A stretch of 64,000 nt of DNA, from assembly GCA_026393275.1 (NCBI GenBank), contig JAPLAM010000017.1:20091-84090 (forward strand), in the 5' to 3' direction. This document shows positions 30,783-40,929 of the stretch, one piece after another. The translations under genes were made by a program, and so were the position numbers. The first letter of the stretch is position 1. The number at the start of each line of letters is the position of its first letter. Under the pieces are notes generated by a model. The model ran no database searches. It had not been told where the DNA came from and saw only the letters and a program-made list of their open reading frames with translations. Origin of the DNA: Arthrobacter sp. (lineage in GTDB: Bacteria; Actinomycetota; Actinomycetes; Actinomycetales; Micrococcaceae).

Positions 30783-30830
30783 GCGCAGAACACTTCTGAC
30801 ATTCAGTGCAGACGACTGCTGAAAATGACA
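30783..30830. repeat. Right terminal inverted repeat plus one inner TniA-site-like repeat
   Basis: Reverse complement reads TGTCATTTTCAGCAGTCGTCTGCACTGAATGTCAGAAGTGTTCTGCGC. Confidence 0.9.
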
Positions 30831-31099
30831 GCCTGACGTCAGAAACGTCCTTGGAAGGTCGTCAGGTTAGGGTTCAGATCCGGTATTCATTGACACCCAT
30901 CGGCAGAAGTCCTAAATCCCAACCTGACACATCGAAGTGGAGGCTCCCATGGTTGGTCAGAGGATCGGGTAAGTGCGCGTCAGCGGCCTAGACTAGAACG
31001 AAAGACGCCAACTCTATAGCGCGGCTCTGGACCGTTTTCATCGGGAAGATCTCCGGCCGGGACGCGAACCGCCCCGAGTTGACCGAACTGCGCGGCGCA

Positions 31100-31131
31100 C
31101 ACATGGGTTCAAATCCCACCCTCACCGCGAT
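31100..31131 (+). other. tRNA-Ser 3'-end remnant (T-arm plus acceptor 3' strand)
   Basis: ATGGGTTCAAATCCCACCCTCACCGCG: T-loop GGTTCAAATCC and acceptor CCCTCACC with G discriminator; no upstream tRNA body. Confidence 0.5.
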
Positions 31132-31136
31132 TGAGA

Positions 31137-31180
31137 AAGGCCCTACTTCCCTTGTAAACAAAGGGAAGTAGGGCCTTTTG
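31137..31180. terminator. Strong hairpin terminator
   Basis: AAAGGCCCTACTTCCCTT-TGTAAAC-AAAGGGAAGTAGGGCCTTTT. Confidence 0.85.
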
Positions 31181-31458
31181 CTTTGCCACGAAAGGGTCCA
31201 GCGGTAACGCAGCAGTAACAAAGCTCTCGTGCACATACTTCCCTCAGCACCGATGGACGCAAAGCGCGGTTTGAACTCGGCACGCTCGCCGAGGTGGCTG
31301 AGCTCCTCCTTGGCCCGGCAGGTCGACAGCGAGCCACCCGCAGCGCGTGTTGCGGGCGCCCAGTGCGGCGTGCATACGGGACGCCTGTTAGGTCTCGAAC
31401 GTACACACCGCCAACCGATGCAATGGCACCTTTAGAATGGGGCGGCGCCTGAAAGGCG

Positions 31459-32349
31459 GTGCTGGTTTCTATCAAAGGGGGCGATGTGACCGAGACAAAC
31501 TGGATATCTGTGACGCAGCTGATGGTGAACATCGTCCTTGGCACCGTGACCATAGCGTTGTTCATCCAAGGTCAGCGGGACCGTCGGCGGGTGCAGGACG
31601 ACCGCAGGAGAGAACAAGCCTCGAAAATTAGCCTGCTCCGTCACGAAAAATCCGAACGGACTCGCACTGAAAGCCCAGCATTTGCAGAGTCCTGGACCAT
31701 CCTCGGGACGAATGTCACCGTTCACAATGACTCGGATCTTCCCATCACCCAAGTAATGGTTCGGCCGCTTCACCGTTCGCAATGGCTACAACACTCTGAT
31801 CCTTTTGCACGGCGAACAGATTACTTAAGCGAGCAAGTACGATTTCCCCAGTCAGTCCAACAACCATTCGGGTTGAGCATCCTTCCCGCGGAGGCTTTGG
31901 TCTATGACGGCGAATACTTACCCTCGTCAGATCTGGTCCTAAGTTTTACAGACGGGGCAGGCGTCACCTGGGTCAAAACAACTTTCGACGGGCAGCTTTG
32001 GCGAGCGATACCACGACCGGTTACTCTGCGATCCAAGTTGACCCAATGGATCCAGAGGACACGGTGGCTTGGATGGCTCGCATGGATCGTTCACACAGCT
32101 CCTTACAGACACGCCACCCTGCGTTTCAGACAGACCAAATCAGGCATCCCCTGGTCAGCACGCTGGGTGAGGTTTACCTGGGGTTCCTGCCCCATCGGAG
32201 AACCCGAGCCTTGGGACTTACCCATAGGTGCCCCCGCCAATGAGTGGCCGTATGACGCGTGGATCGATGTCGCCCGGAGAAGCGAGCAGCGCCGGCGTCG
32301 AGGTCCATGCGGTATTCGCAGAGCCACCGGAGGATGGACGTACGTCTGA
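31459..32349 (+). CDS. Hypothetical protein with N-terminal TM segment
   Basis: LMVNIVLGTVTIALFIQGQRDRRRVQDDRRREQ; 296-aa ORF; stop overlaps next start (TGATGA). Confidence 0.6.
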   Translation: MLVSIKGGDVTETNWISVTQLMVNIVLGTVTIALFIQGQRDRRRVQDDRRREQASKISLLRHEKSERTRTESPAFAESWTILGTNVTVHNDSDLPITQVMVRPLHRSQWLQHSDPFARRTDYLSEQVRFPQSVQQPFGLSILPAEALVYDGEYLPSSDLVLSFTDGAGVTWVKTTFDGQLWRAIPRPVTLRSKLTQWIQRTRWLGWLAWIVHTAPYRHATLRFRQTKSGIPWSARWVRFTWGSCPIGEPEPWDLPIGAPANEWPYDAWIDVARRSEQRRRRGPCGIRRATGGWTYV

Positions 32350-33271
32350 TGAACGACGAACATAAACCCAAAATTGTAGACCAACACTTTGTTTCGCGTG
32401 TCCTTCTCTCGCGCTTTTCAAAAGATCCAAGCCAAAAAAACGGGCTCGTAGGTCAGTTCGATGTCGTCAACGGGAAAGAACTCCCGGCACGTTCACCCAG
32501 GGCGATAGGCTTCGAGAATACTTCATCAAATATGACGGTGACCGGATGGAAGAGCTTTGGGGAAAATACGAAACCCCCATGAAGCCAGTATTCAATGCCC
32601 TGGATAACGGCATGCCCGATCTACTTCAGACAAAGAGAACCGAAATCACAAACTTCGTCGCCTTGCATTTCGCCAGAAGTATCGAAGTTCAGAGGATCCA
32701 CGTGGAGTCCCTTTCCAGAGTCGAACGACAAACGCGGGCGAACAGCGAGATGCAGACCCGGCTAGCAACCGCCAAATACGGACTCGACTTATCCAAGGCC
32801 CCGTCAATCCTGACTGAGATTGCCGAAGAGATACTTGCTCCCATCCGAACTATGGAGGAGCAAGGATTACTGTTTCAAGATTGGATCGAAGGCGTTTTCG
32901 AGCGGACACGCCAACACCTCTCCCAGTACAGCTTGTCCATTCGACCGGCAACCCCAAGCCGCGAGTTCCTTCTGGGAGATTGCCCCGCTGTGGGTGTAGC
33001 GCCGGGGATGGACCCAAGGAAACGTCCCCCACTGTTGGATGCGAGGATCCTTATCCTTCCGCTGAACCCCCGATTCGCGGCCATGCTATATCCACCGGGG
33101 CCAGGGGATCCCATGTTTTCCGTAGATCCAGCAGGAGATGACGTCGTCACTCCGATAAATCACGGTCAGATCGCCCAGGCTCACAGAAGGGTCTACTACC
33201 GCCCAGACAACGGTCACGCTTCGACGGTGCGCGGCTATCTCGGCTTTTCTGACCTGGAACCAATGCCTTGA
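32349..33271 (+). pseudogene. DUF4238-like protein, split by a frameshift near 32515
   Basis: MNDEHKPKIVDQHFVSRVLLSRFS (frame of ORF 32259) continues as YFIKYDGDRMEELWGKYETPMKPVFNAL (frame of ORF 32546). Confidence 0.6.
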
Positions 33272-33273
33272 AT

Positions 33274-33640
33274 GTCAGCTCCTTGGTACAGTGCCCGCGT
33301 CATGTACGTCTCCGGCATCTTCCTCCAGCCCGAACTCCGGGGTGCCAAGCCCGGCCGCACAGTGATTGATGCGATCCTGCGCACCATCGGCCGCGCCTGC
33401 CCACTCGTCATCCTGCAGGCCGTGCCGGTCTCAAAGAGGAAGATGCCGAAGGCACCCCTCAGTGCCTTGACGCGAAGGGCGGGCTGATCAGGTGCTGGCA
33501 GAGCTACGGTTTCATGCCGGCCGCAGGCGACTACTTAGCCTTCGGCGGATTCATCCTGTCGGAGCCGGCCGCAGGCGACTACTTAGCCTTCGGCGGATTC
33601 ATCCTGTCGGAGCCGGCCACGACGCTGCCGGCCGTTTGAT
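33274..33640 (+). pseudogene. GNAT acetyltransferase-like remnant
   Basis: YVSGIFLQPELRGAKPGRTVIDAILRTIGRACPLVILQAVP, frameshift, then CWQSYGFMPAAGDYLAFGGF. Confidence 0.5.
33516..33611. repeat. Perfect 48-bp tandem duplication (2 copies)
   Basis: GCCGGCCGCAGGCGACTACTTAGCCTTCGGCGGATTCATCCTGTCGGA twice in a row. Confidence 0.97.
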
Positions 33641-33702
33641 CGCTGCACCAGCCGTAACGCGGCTCTTCGAGGCTCGTGGGGAAAGTGATTCCCGGATGAG
33701 TG

Positions 33703-34912
33703 TCATGCCGCCGTCCGGGCGACACTTCTCATGAGGATAATCGATTTGTAGTTCCCGGCGTTCCGATAGCCGCGGGCGGTGCGTTTGATGTGCTTGATGC
33801 CGGTGTTGTTTGCCTCGACCTTGGCCGTCGTGGCGCCGGTGACGATGAGGACCTCGATCTCGTTCCACCACCGGCATATCGTGCGGTAGAGCTTGTTTGT
33901 TTCCGGCCCTCCGGCCGCTTCCACGAGCGCCTTGAGGTCCTCTTTCGCGGCTGCCGCGTCGGCCAAGGAGTCGGTGCGCAGCAGCGCCCTGAGCTGTTCT
34001 TTGACTTTCCACACGGCCCGCAGCTTGCCGGTCGCGTCGTCGGTGGCGAAGACCTCCTCCAGCCGGTGGGCTGCCTTGTCGGAGAGTGTGTTGCCGGCGC
34101 GCAGGAGCAGCATGCGGTGGGCCCAGGCCTTGTCCACGCCGCGGCCGCGGCGGCCCTTGACCTGCTGGGACAGGTTCTGGCGGGCCTCGGTCATGGCCTG
34201 GTTGCCGAGGGAGACAAGATGGAAGTGATCGACCGCGACAGCGGTGCGGGGCAGCCACATCCTCAACGCTTTCCGGAACGCCGCCGACGGGTCGATCGCG
34301 ACGACCTGCACTCCCAGCCGCCAGGCCAGCGGGCGGGCGAAGAGCCAGTCGCCGACGCCCTTGTGGTCCCGGCCGTCGACCACGCCTAGGACCTGGCCGG
34401 TGTCCAGATCAACGATGGTTGTCATCCACGGTTCATGCCGGATCCACGTGCTCGACTCAGGGTCCCGGAAGAATCGCACGGATCGGAACCGGTGTTCATC
34501 GATGCCCAGCATCCGCGGCCTGAGCTCATCCACATCGGGCAGGGTCAGTAGGCAGGCTTCGGTCAGCGCGGCGCGGACCATCCACCAGGACACCGCGAAT
34601 GCAGCGGCGGTCTCCGACACTGCACGGCCGGAGCTGATGACCGCATCAACGACGTGGTCCCGGAGCCGGCCCGTGGACCGGGCACGGCGCGGGACCTGGG
34701 CAGTGGATTCGAAGAACGACAGCCGGGAACAGTTCTGTCCTCGCAGTACCAGCGGTACTTGGACCAGAGGACCTCCACGGCGCCGGCGACGGGAATGTCC
34801 CAATCACCCGGTGCCTGCCGTCGTCCAAAACGGTCGCGGAGATGACACGGTAGTCAGGCAGATTGAAGATGCTGGTGGCAGCGTCCGACGCCACAACGAT
34901 AGGCTCAGTCAA
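33703..34912 (-). pseudogene. ISL3-family transposase, N-terminal part broken into three frames
   Basis: Intact core ORF 33703..34803 (FFESTAQVPRRARSTGRLRDHVVDAVISSGRAVSETAAAFAVSWW...GIKHIKRTARGYRNAGNYKSIILMRS); N-terminus NLPDYRVISATVLDDGRHRVI and VEVLWSKYRWYCEDRT lie in other frames. Confidence 0.8.
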
Positions 34913-35760
34913 GGCTCGTGGTCCTGTTCCTGGTTGAATGCTTAGACACGCTCATCCCAGCAGGGCCACGGGCCCCTCTTCTATCTACGACACGGAATCA
35001 ATTCCCCACGAACCACGAAGAGCCGGATTCAGCGATGGTTCCTGGTCGGTTTGGGTGGATGTCATGTCGAAGAGGTCTTTCTCGTCAAGCGGCAGGTGCG
35101 TCTGCTCCGGAACGCCGATGTCCGGACAGTCGGCGACTGCGGTGAAGGCATCATAAATTGCAGCTCGCAGAGCCCGGCCCCGGACGTTTCCTGCCGGATT
35201 CTGGCCGCACGGAGGCGCGGCGGGAGGCGGGAGGAGGATCGGTCCATGTCCCTGTCAGCGCAGGGGCCAGCGGGGAGGTCGCTGCGGCTACGTTGCTGTG
35301 GCGCCGGATTCGTGAAGCCCTTGGCTACGGCGCGTCCGGCGCCTCAGCTATCGGAGGGCTCCGCAGCCCGGCTAAGCGTCCAACCCTCCTCGAGGATCAG
35401 ACGGGCCAGTTCCGGCTAGTTTCACGCTTTGCCCTAGGGGTCAGGTCGGCATCGGCAACGTAGGACACGAGGGCCTCCTGGGCATCGAGACGAGCGCGGT
35501 AACCCGAATCGATACCAAGAGCCTTGCCCTTTCATCGCCCCAAACTGTTCACAAAGTCCGTGAACATTACATCTAGGTCGCTTCCAAGCAGCGGCCGTCA
35601 AGGACGGGTTTGGTCGCGGCAGTGGGCGCTTCTGCAGGGAGCCGACGCCCCATTCCCTAATCGTCGCACGCCGTGCGCATCCACCTCCGCCGCAATATGC
35701 GACAAATTTTCGCCGATGCCCCAGAAAACTGTTGACTTCCGTTTGTGACTCGTGCCACAG

Positions 35761-35774
35761 TGAGATCGTTCCCA
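35761..35774. promoter_or_regulatory. Palindromic operator (site A)
   Basis: TGAGATCGTTCCCA, one mismatch to TGGGATCGTTCCCA; upstream of ABC operon. Confidence 0.65.
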
Positions 35775-35830
35775 ACCTGACCGTTTACTGGGCGTTTCCG
35801 GGCAGGGCCCCTCCATGAAGGACCACACTA

Positions 35831-36658
35831 TTGGCTACTCTCATTGCAAGCTCGGTAGACCGTTTTCAGTCACGGATCAGAGCGAAACGGAAGCCCGAGC
35901 GGTTTCTGTCCGGCCCCCGCCGTCTTACGCTCGGCGTCATTGGTATTACGGCGTTACTTCTCCTTTGGGAGCTACTGACAGTCTCGAAAGTAGTCGATCC
36001 CTACCTCGCCAGTTCACCGACGCGGATCCTTTTGCGCTCCGTAGTTGTGGTCCAGGACGGGACTCTGGGCAAAGCCGCCCTCTCCAGCGCGATTCTCTTC
36101 CTCTCCGGGATGCTGATTTCAATTGGAACAGGCATTGTCATCGGAGTCTTCCTTGGCTGGTTTAAGAGTGCAATGGCGCTTTTCGACCCGCTAGTATCCC
36201 TGCTCTACGCCGCACCTCGAATTGCCTTCATCCCGCTCCTCATCGTCTGGATCGGAGCAGGTATCCAGACACAGATCGTAATGGTCGTTCTCAACGCGGT
36301 CTTCCCCATCATCGTCAGCACGATGGCGGGGGTCGCAAACTACGATCGGCAGCTAGCCTCGGTGTCGAGAAGCTTCGGCGCATCAAACTTCCAGCTCCTG
36401 CGCACGATCGCCTTGCCAGGTGCGGTGCCATTCCTACTCTCAGGGCTGCGACAGGGCATGATGGCGGGCCTGCTGGGCACTGTAGTCGCTGAATACTTCA
36501 TCGGAATTACCGGCATTGGCGGCATGATCTTCAACGCCGGACTCGTCCTGGACAGTACTACGGCATTCGTCGGGGCGCTTTCCTTCTCCCTTGCCGCGAT
36601 CGCCCTAAGCGGGGCCCTCAACCTAATCAATCGCCACATCGAAAGGTGGAAGGCATGA
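35831..36658 (+). CDS. ABC transporter permease (SsuC/TauC/ThiX-like)
   Basis: SVSRSFGASNFQLLRTIALPGAVPFLLSGLRQGMMAGLLGTVVAEYF. Confidence 0.9.
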   Translation: MATLIASSVDRFQSRIRAKRKPERFLSGPRRLTLGVIGITALLLLWELLTVSKVVDPYLASSPTRILLRSVVVVQDGTLGKAALSSAILFLSGMLISIGTGIVIGVFLGWFKSAMALFDPLVSLLYAAPRIAFIPLLIVWIGAGIQTQIVMVVLNAVFPIIVSTMAGVANYDRQLASVSRSFGASNFQLLRTIALPGAVPFLLSGLRQGMMAGLLGTVVAEYFIGITGIGGMIFNAGLVLDSTTAFVGALSFSLAAIALSGALNLINRHIERWKA

Positions 36659-37500
36659 TGATTCAAACATCTGAATCCGCTGCCGCAGTAGATGTCCCGT
36701 TGCTCTCAGTCCGCGTGTTGAGCAAGTCCTTCGGAACCAAGGACGCGCGGCGGACGGTCCTAGCCGGCATAAACCTGGACCTGGCACAAGGCGAGTTCGT
36801 CACCATCATCGGACCTTCCGGATGCGGGAAAAGCACCCTTCTATCCTGCCTAGCGGGGTTGGTCGACGTCGATGAAGGGACCATTACCTCTGGCGGGGAA
36901 CCGGTCCACGGGCCCGGACGCGACCGCGTCGTGGTATTCCAGCAGGCTTCCCTCCTTCCCTGGCGCACAGTCCGCCGGAACATCGCCTACGGGGCAGAAC
37001 TCGCCGGCTGGGACAAGAATGACATTAAGTCTCGCGTCGAGGACGGAATCCGGCTGGTCGGATTGTCAGGCCACGAAGAGGACTACCCCAGCCAGATTTC
37101 TGGCGGAATGCAGCAGCGGACCAACCTGGCCCGAGCACTCGTCATGGACGCCCCAATCATCCTCATGGACGAACCCTTCGGGGCGCTCGACGCAATCACC
37201 CGGCGCAACCTCCAGGACGAACTGACATCCTTGCACCGCACCCTTGGCCGCACCGTGGTCTTCATTACCCACGATATTGAAGAGGCCGTATACCTAGCTG
37301 ACCGGGTCGTCGTAATGGGCGTCCACCCCGGACGGATCATCCACGAAGAACACATCGCGTTCCCCCGGCCACGACACCGAGATCTGACGAACACCATCGA
37401 TTTCCGGCGGACGGTCGCACGCCTCGACGCCCTCCTTCATCCGGGAGAGCAGACCAACCGACCGTCCCAGGCAGGAATCCCTGCTGGATCCCAGAAATAG
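36655..37500 (+). CDS. ABC transporter ATP-binding protein (SsuB/TauB-like)
   Basis: GPSGCGKSTLLSCLAG; ISGGMQQRTNLARALVMDAPIILMDEPFGALD. Confidence 0.93.
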   Translation: MMIQTSESAAAVDVPLLSVRVLSKSFGTKDARRTVLAGINLDLAQGEFVTIIGPSGCGKSTLLSCLAGLVDVDEGTITSGGEPVHGPGRDRVVVFQQASLLPWRTVRRNIAYGAELAGWDKNDIKSRVEDGIRLVGLSGHEEDYPSQISGGMQQRTNLARALVMDAPIILMDEPFGALDAITRRNLQDELTSLHRTLGRTVVFITHDIEEAVYLADRVVVMGVHPGRIIHEEHIAFPRPRHRDLTNTIDFRRTVARLDALLHPGEQTNRPSQAGIPAGSQK

Positions 37501-37510
37501 AGGAAAAAAT

Positions 37511-38542
37511 TTGAAAAACAGGACACTCGCGTCAGCCGTTGGCCTCGCAGCCACCCTGGCCCTGCTCCTCGGGGGATGCGCCCCTACGCCGGCCCAGTCC
37601 ACGGAAGCCGGACCGAGCAAGGCCGCCGACCTGTCCGGAAAAATCCGGATCGGCCTCGCCGCCCCCGCTGCCAGCCTGCTCCTGCCACTCGTGGCTCAGG
37701 ACGAAGGCATCTTCAAGAAACACGGACTCAACGACGTAGAAATCACCTTCATGCCCGGCCCCCAACTGGTCCCCGCAGCCGCCGGCGGCGCCTTCGAAAT
37801 CGCAATGGTTGCCCCTCCCACCGGTGAACTCACCGCCCTCCAGGGCAACGGATCACTCCAAACCGTTGCGGCGTGGGGAAAGAATCCTGGGCAGTTTTTA
37901 GTCGTCACTGAGAATATCAAAACAGTCAAGGACCTGCGCGGGCGCAAGGTCGGGATCAACGGGTCCAAAGCGGGATCCTCGTCCCTCCTGATGAACCAAG
38001 CCCTCCGCCAGAACGGCATGACCTTCGATGACGTCCAGGTCGTCGTCACCCAGGACGCCGTCACCCAGGTCCAATCCTTTAGTGGCGGCCAGATCGACGC
38101 GATGGTGACAAGCGAGCCGCTGCTGACTCGCGCCATCGCCTCAAAACCCGGCAGCCATGTAATCGAAGACTACAGCGGTCTCGACTACTTCCCGAGCCCG
38201 GAAATACAAGCAAACAAGAAGTGGCTCGACAGCAAACCCGACCAGGCCGTGGCCGTCCTCCAAGCCCTCGACGAGGCCCTGCAACTGTGGAAATCAACCC
38301 CTGACGTTGCCAAGAAATCCATTGCCAAGAACCTGAAACTCGAATCAACCGACCCGTTAGTCGACAAGCTTTACACCGACACGACCAACACGCTCTTTAC
38401 GAAATCGATCCAACCGGTGACTGTCGCACAGATGAAGAACCTGTTCAAGATGCTGCGCGACAGCGGCTTCTCCGAAGCCAAAGACGAACTCGCGGATGGG
38501 ATCGTAAATTCCAGCGCCTTCGAAAAAGCATTCGGCAAATAA
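37511..38542 (+). CDS. ABC transporter substrate-binding lipoprotein (NMT1/THI5/SsuA-like)
   Basis: TTG start; lipobox LLLGGCAPT; periplasmic-binding sequence; paralog of 55634..56671. Confidence 0.9.
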   Translation: MKNRTLASAVGLAATLALLLGGCAPTPAQSTEAGPSKAADLSGKIRIGLAAPAASLLLPLVAQDEGIFKKHGLNDVEITFMPGPQLVPAAAGGAFEIAMVAPPTGELTALQGNGSLQTVAAWGKNPGQFLVVTENIKTVKDLRGRKVGINGSKAGSSSLLMNQALRQNGMTFDDVQVVVTQDAVTQVQSFSGGQIDAMVTSEPLLTRAIASKPGSHVIEDYSGLDYFPSPEIQANKKWLDSKPDQAVAVLQALDEALQLWKSTPDVAKKSIAKNLKLESTDPLVDKLYTDTTNTLFTKSIQPVTVAQMKNLFKMLRDSGFSEAKDELADGIVNSSAFEKAFGK

Positions 38543-38583
38543 CCATATTCGTTTTTCGACCGAGGCACAGTTAGGAAATATAG

Positions 38584-38940
38584 ATGCCATCGATACCTAA
38601 AGAACAGGGAAAATCCTTCGCATTCGAAGGCTACGCAAGTCTTGAAAGCGACTGGGAGGGGTTTACGATTACCCTCGAAACTATCCAGGAGGACATCGAC
38701 GTCGTGGAGCGCTTCCAGACGCTGCTCGACGGCGGCTGCAAATGCCCTCACTGGGGCTATCAAATTGCGGGTGAATCCACCTATGTCTTTGAGGAACATG
38801 TCGAGACGTTTAGGGGTGGAGAGTTCTTTTACATCGAACCTGGCCACTCGCCCCGGCACAAAGCAGGCAGTCAGTGGGTCACGTTCAGCCCGTCTCATGC
38901 CCATAGCGCGACCCAGCAGATCACCCGGACCAAGCTGTGA
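38584..38940 (+). CDS. Small cupin-like protein
   Basis: YVFEEHVETFRGGEFFYIEPGHSPRHKAGSQWVTFSPSH, cupin-like HGEFF...PGH. Confidence 0.5.
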   Translation: MPSIPKEQGKSFAFEGYASLESDWEGFTITLETIQEDIDVVERFQTLLDGGCKCPHWGYQIAGESTYVFEEHVETFRGGEFFYIEPGHSPRHKAGSQWVTFSPSHAHSATQQITRTKL

Positions 38941-39434
38941 AGGCAGCAGGGTTGCCGGGACTAGTTTCGGAGCGGCCGTCAACATTCCACACACCCGAGG
39001 AGCAGTCCCATATCGACACGGTGGTTGCATTCTTGGGGCTCCCAAATTCAGCTGACCGAAGTGCCTATGTCACGGACGATTACCGAAATAACCGTCCCGG
39101 CATGCAGAACCTGTGCGAGCTCGCCGGAATCCCAGACGCAGGTCCCGGTCCGCACGCCGGCTACAACGAGGGATCGTTTGTTGATCGACGCAACGAGATA
39201 GTTGACGTCATCGCCAGTGGCACCGTCGTTTGGGTCATGTTTCGACTGGTCGGAACTCATACGGGGCCGTTTTGGGGCATACCTGCAACAGGCAATCCCC
39301 TCGACCTCTACGAGCTTGGAGTGTTTCGCCTGAACGGAAGGCTGATTGCCGAAACGTGGTTCATGAATGACGAACTCGCTATCTGCCGCCAGCTTGGCAT
39401 CCCCGTTCCTGTTTCGGACGTTTCCAGCGAGTAA
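38937..39434 (+). CDS. SnoaL-like / ester cyclase family protein
   Basis: NEIVDVIASGTVVWVMFRLVGTHTGPFWGIPATGNPLDLYELGVFRLNGRLIAETW. Confidence 0.7.
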   Translation: MKAAGLPGLVSERPSTFHTPEEQSHIDTVVAFLGLPNSADRSAYVTDDYRNNRPGMQNLCELAGIPDAGPGPHAGYNEGSFVDRRNEIVDVIASGTVVWVMFRLVGTHTGPFWGIPATGNPLDLYELGVFRLNGRLIAETWFMNDELAICRQLGIPVPVSDVSSE

Positions 39435-39726
39435 CAGGAAGGGCTGACGGATGGCGTCGCCTGCCCTTGAAGGCGCGGACCGCTCGGTCTAATTCTGAGC
39501 GGTCAGCCCCAGTCACCGCACTGGGGCTGACCGCTACCCCCCGCCTAAAGCATAATCAGCCGACCAACAAGTAGGACATGTTTCCTCGACGAAGCAGACC
39601 GGGCCACCAGATGGGTTCCTCCGATGCGCTGCATCGGGAGAGCCTGCACTGTTAACAACCTGCATCGGTGTCCTTTGTCAGGCCAATAAAACCCGGACCC
39701 CGGTTCGCCACGAAGTGAGGCAATAA

Positions 39727-40929
39727 TTGACCTTGGTAGACGTGCGCCCGCATTCTCACCGAGTCCTCTGGCTGGCCAACGGTGCTCTTCTGATGGCCAC
39801 CCTGAATCTTCGGCCTGCCATCACGAGCATCTCCGCTGTGCTGGAGGATGTGAGCTCCCAGTACAGCCTGACAGCCACAGAAAGAATCGTCCTCGGTTCG
39901 ATTCCGGTTCTTGCCTTCGCAGTGGTGGCACCGTTCATTCCGCGGGTGAGCCGGAAGCTAGGAGGCGGAAGTGCCGTGGGAATTGCTCTTCTGACTCTGG
40001 CTGCCGGTCTGATCGTCCGTGCTTTCGTTCCAGGCGCGTTGCTTGCGGCGACTTTCTTGTGCGGGGCAAGCATCATGGTCATGAGTGTTCTCGTGCCGCA
40101 ACTCATCAAGGAATACGGCAGCTCAGGCTGGTGGGCCGGCGCGATCACTCTCGGGTTCGGCCTCGGTGCAGCCCTGGGCGCCGGGTATGTCCGGCCCCTC
40201 GTCACCAGCCTCGGTGGGGCATTGAATCTCGGACTCGCGGTATGGTGTGTCCCCGCGCTCCTGGCTGCATCACTGGTGTTTCTATCCAAATACAGCCAAC
40301 GCGGTAACCATGAGAGTCCTCCGATTGCAACAGACGTCGTGCGGATGAGGCTAAGCACCACCGCGGCGGCAGTGGCTGCGTACTTTGGGGTACAGGCATT
40401 CCTCTACTTTTCTCTGACAGCTTGGATGCCTGCATACCTTGTCAGCCGGGGCATGAGTCCTTCCGGAGCCGCCGACATGCTCGCATGGTTCAATATTGCA
40501 GGTTTTCTGCCCACACTGATGCTGCCCGTTCTGGCCTCCAAAAGCAGACACTGGAAGGCGTTTCCCGCCGGCATCGGCATAGCATTGGCGGCCGGTATCG
40601 CATGGCTTCTCGTGGCTCCGGAATCTCAACTTTTCTACTCGATCGGCTGGATAGGCGCAGCACAGAGTTCGGCATTCTGCATGGCGGTTCTACTCATTCT
40701 GAAACGAACCACAGAACCCGGTTTGGCGGGTTCGCTGTCGGCCCTTGCCCAGGGAAGCGGCTTCGCGTTGGCGGCGCTGGGGCCAGCAGCCATCGGGCTG
40801 ATTCATCAACTGTCCGGTTGGACACACGCCTTTCTGGCTATGCTGGCAATCTCCGTTGTCCTGGCGCTGGTTGGAGCCTGGTCCGTGACGGGCCCGAACA
40901 TCGCACGTCTTGTGAAGGCCCCGCGCTAG
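39727..40929 (+). CDS. MFS transporter (CynX/NimT-like)
   Basis: LNLRPAITSISAVLEDV opening typical of CynX/NimT family; 12-TM-like. Confidence 0.8.
   Translation: MTLVDVRPHSHRVLWLANGALLMATLNLRPAITSISAVLEDVSSQYSLTATERIVLGSIPVLAFAVVAPFIPRVSRKLGGGSAVGIALLTLAAGLIVRAFVPGALLAATFLCGASIMVMSVLVPQLIKEYGSSGWWAGAITLGFGLGAALGAGYVRPLVTSLGGALNLGLAVWCVPALLAASLVFLSKYSQRGNHESPPIATDVVRMRLSTTAAAVAAYFGVQAFLYFSLTAWMPAYLVSRGMSPSGAADMLAWFNIAGFLPTLMLPVLASKSRHWKAFPAGIGIALAAGIAWLLVAPESQLFYSIGWIGAAQSSAFCMAVLLILKRTTEPGLAGSLSALAQGSGFALAALGPAAIGLIHQLSGWTHAFLAMLAISVVLALVGAWSVTGPNIARLVKAPR

Larger units (their letters stand above)
19439..30830 (+). mobile_element. Complete Tn402/Tn5053-type (tniABQR) transposon with RHS-toxin-like cargo
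   Basis: Left TIR TGTCGTTTTCAGAACTCGCATGCACC (19439-19464); right TIR (reverse complement of 30805-30830) TGTCATTTTCAGCAGTCGTCTGCACT; 5-bp direct repeats GCCTG at 19434-19438 and 30831-30835; tniA, tniB, tniQ, tniR in order. Confidence 0.93.

Noticed and set aside
34918-35470. Several short ORFs between the ISL3 remnant and the ABC operon
   Set aside because: No recognisable domain or consistent coding frame; not supported as genes.
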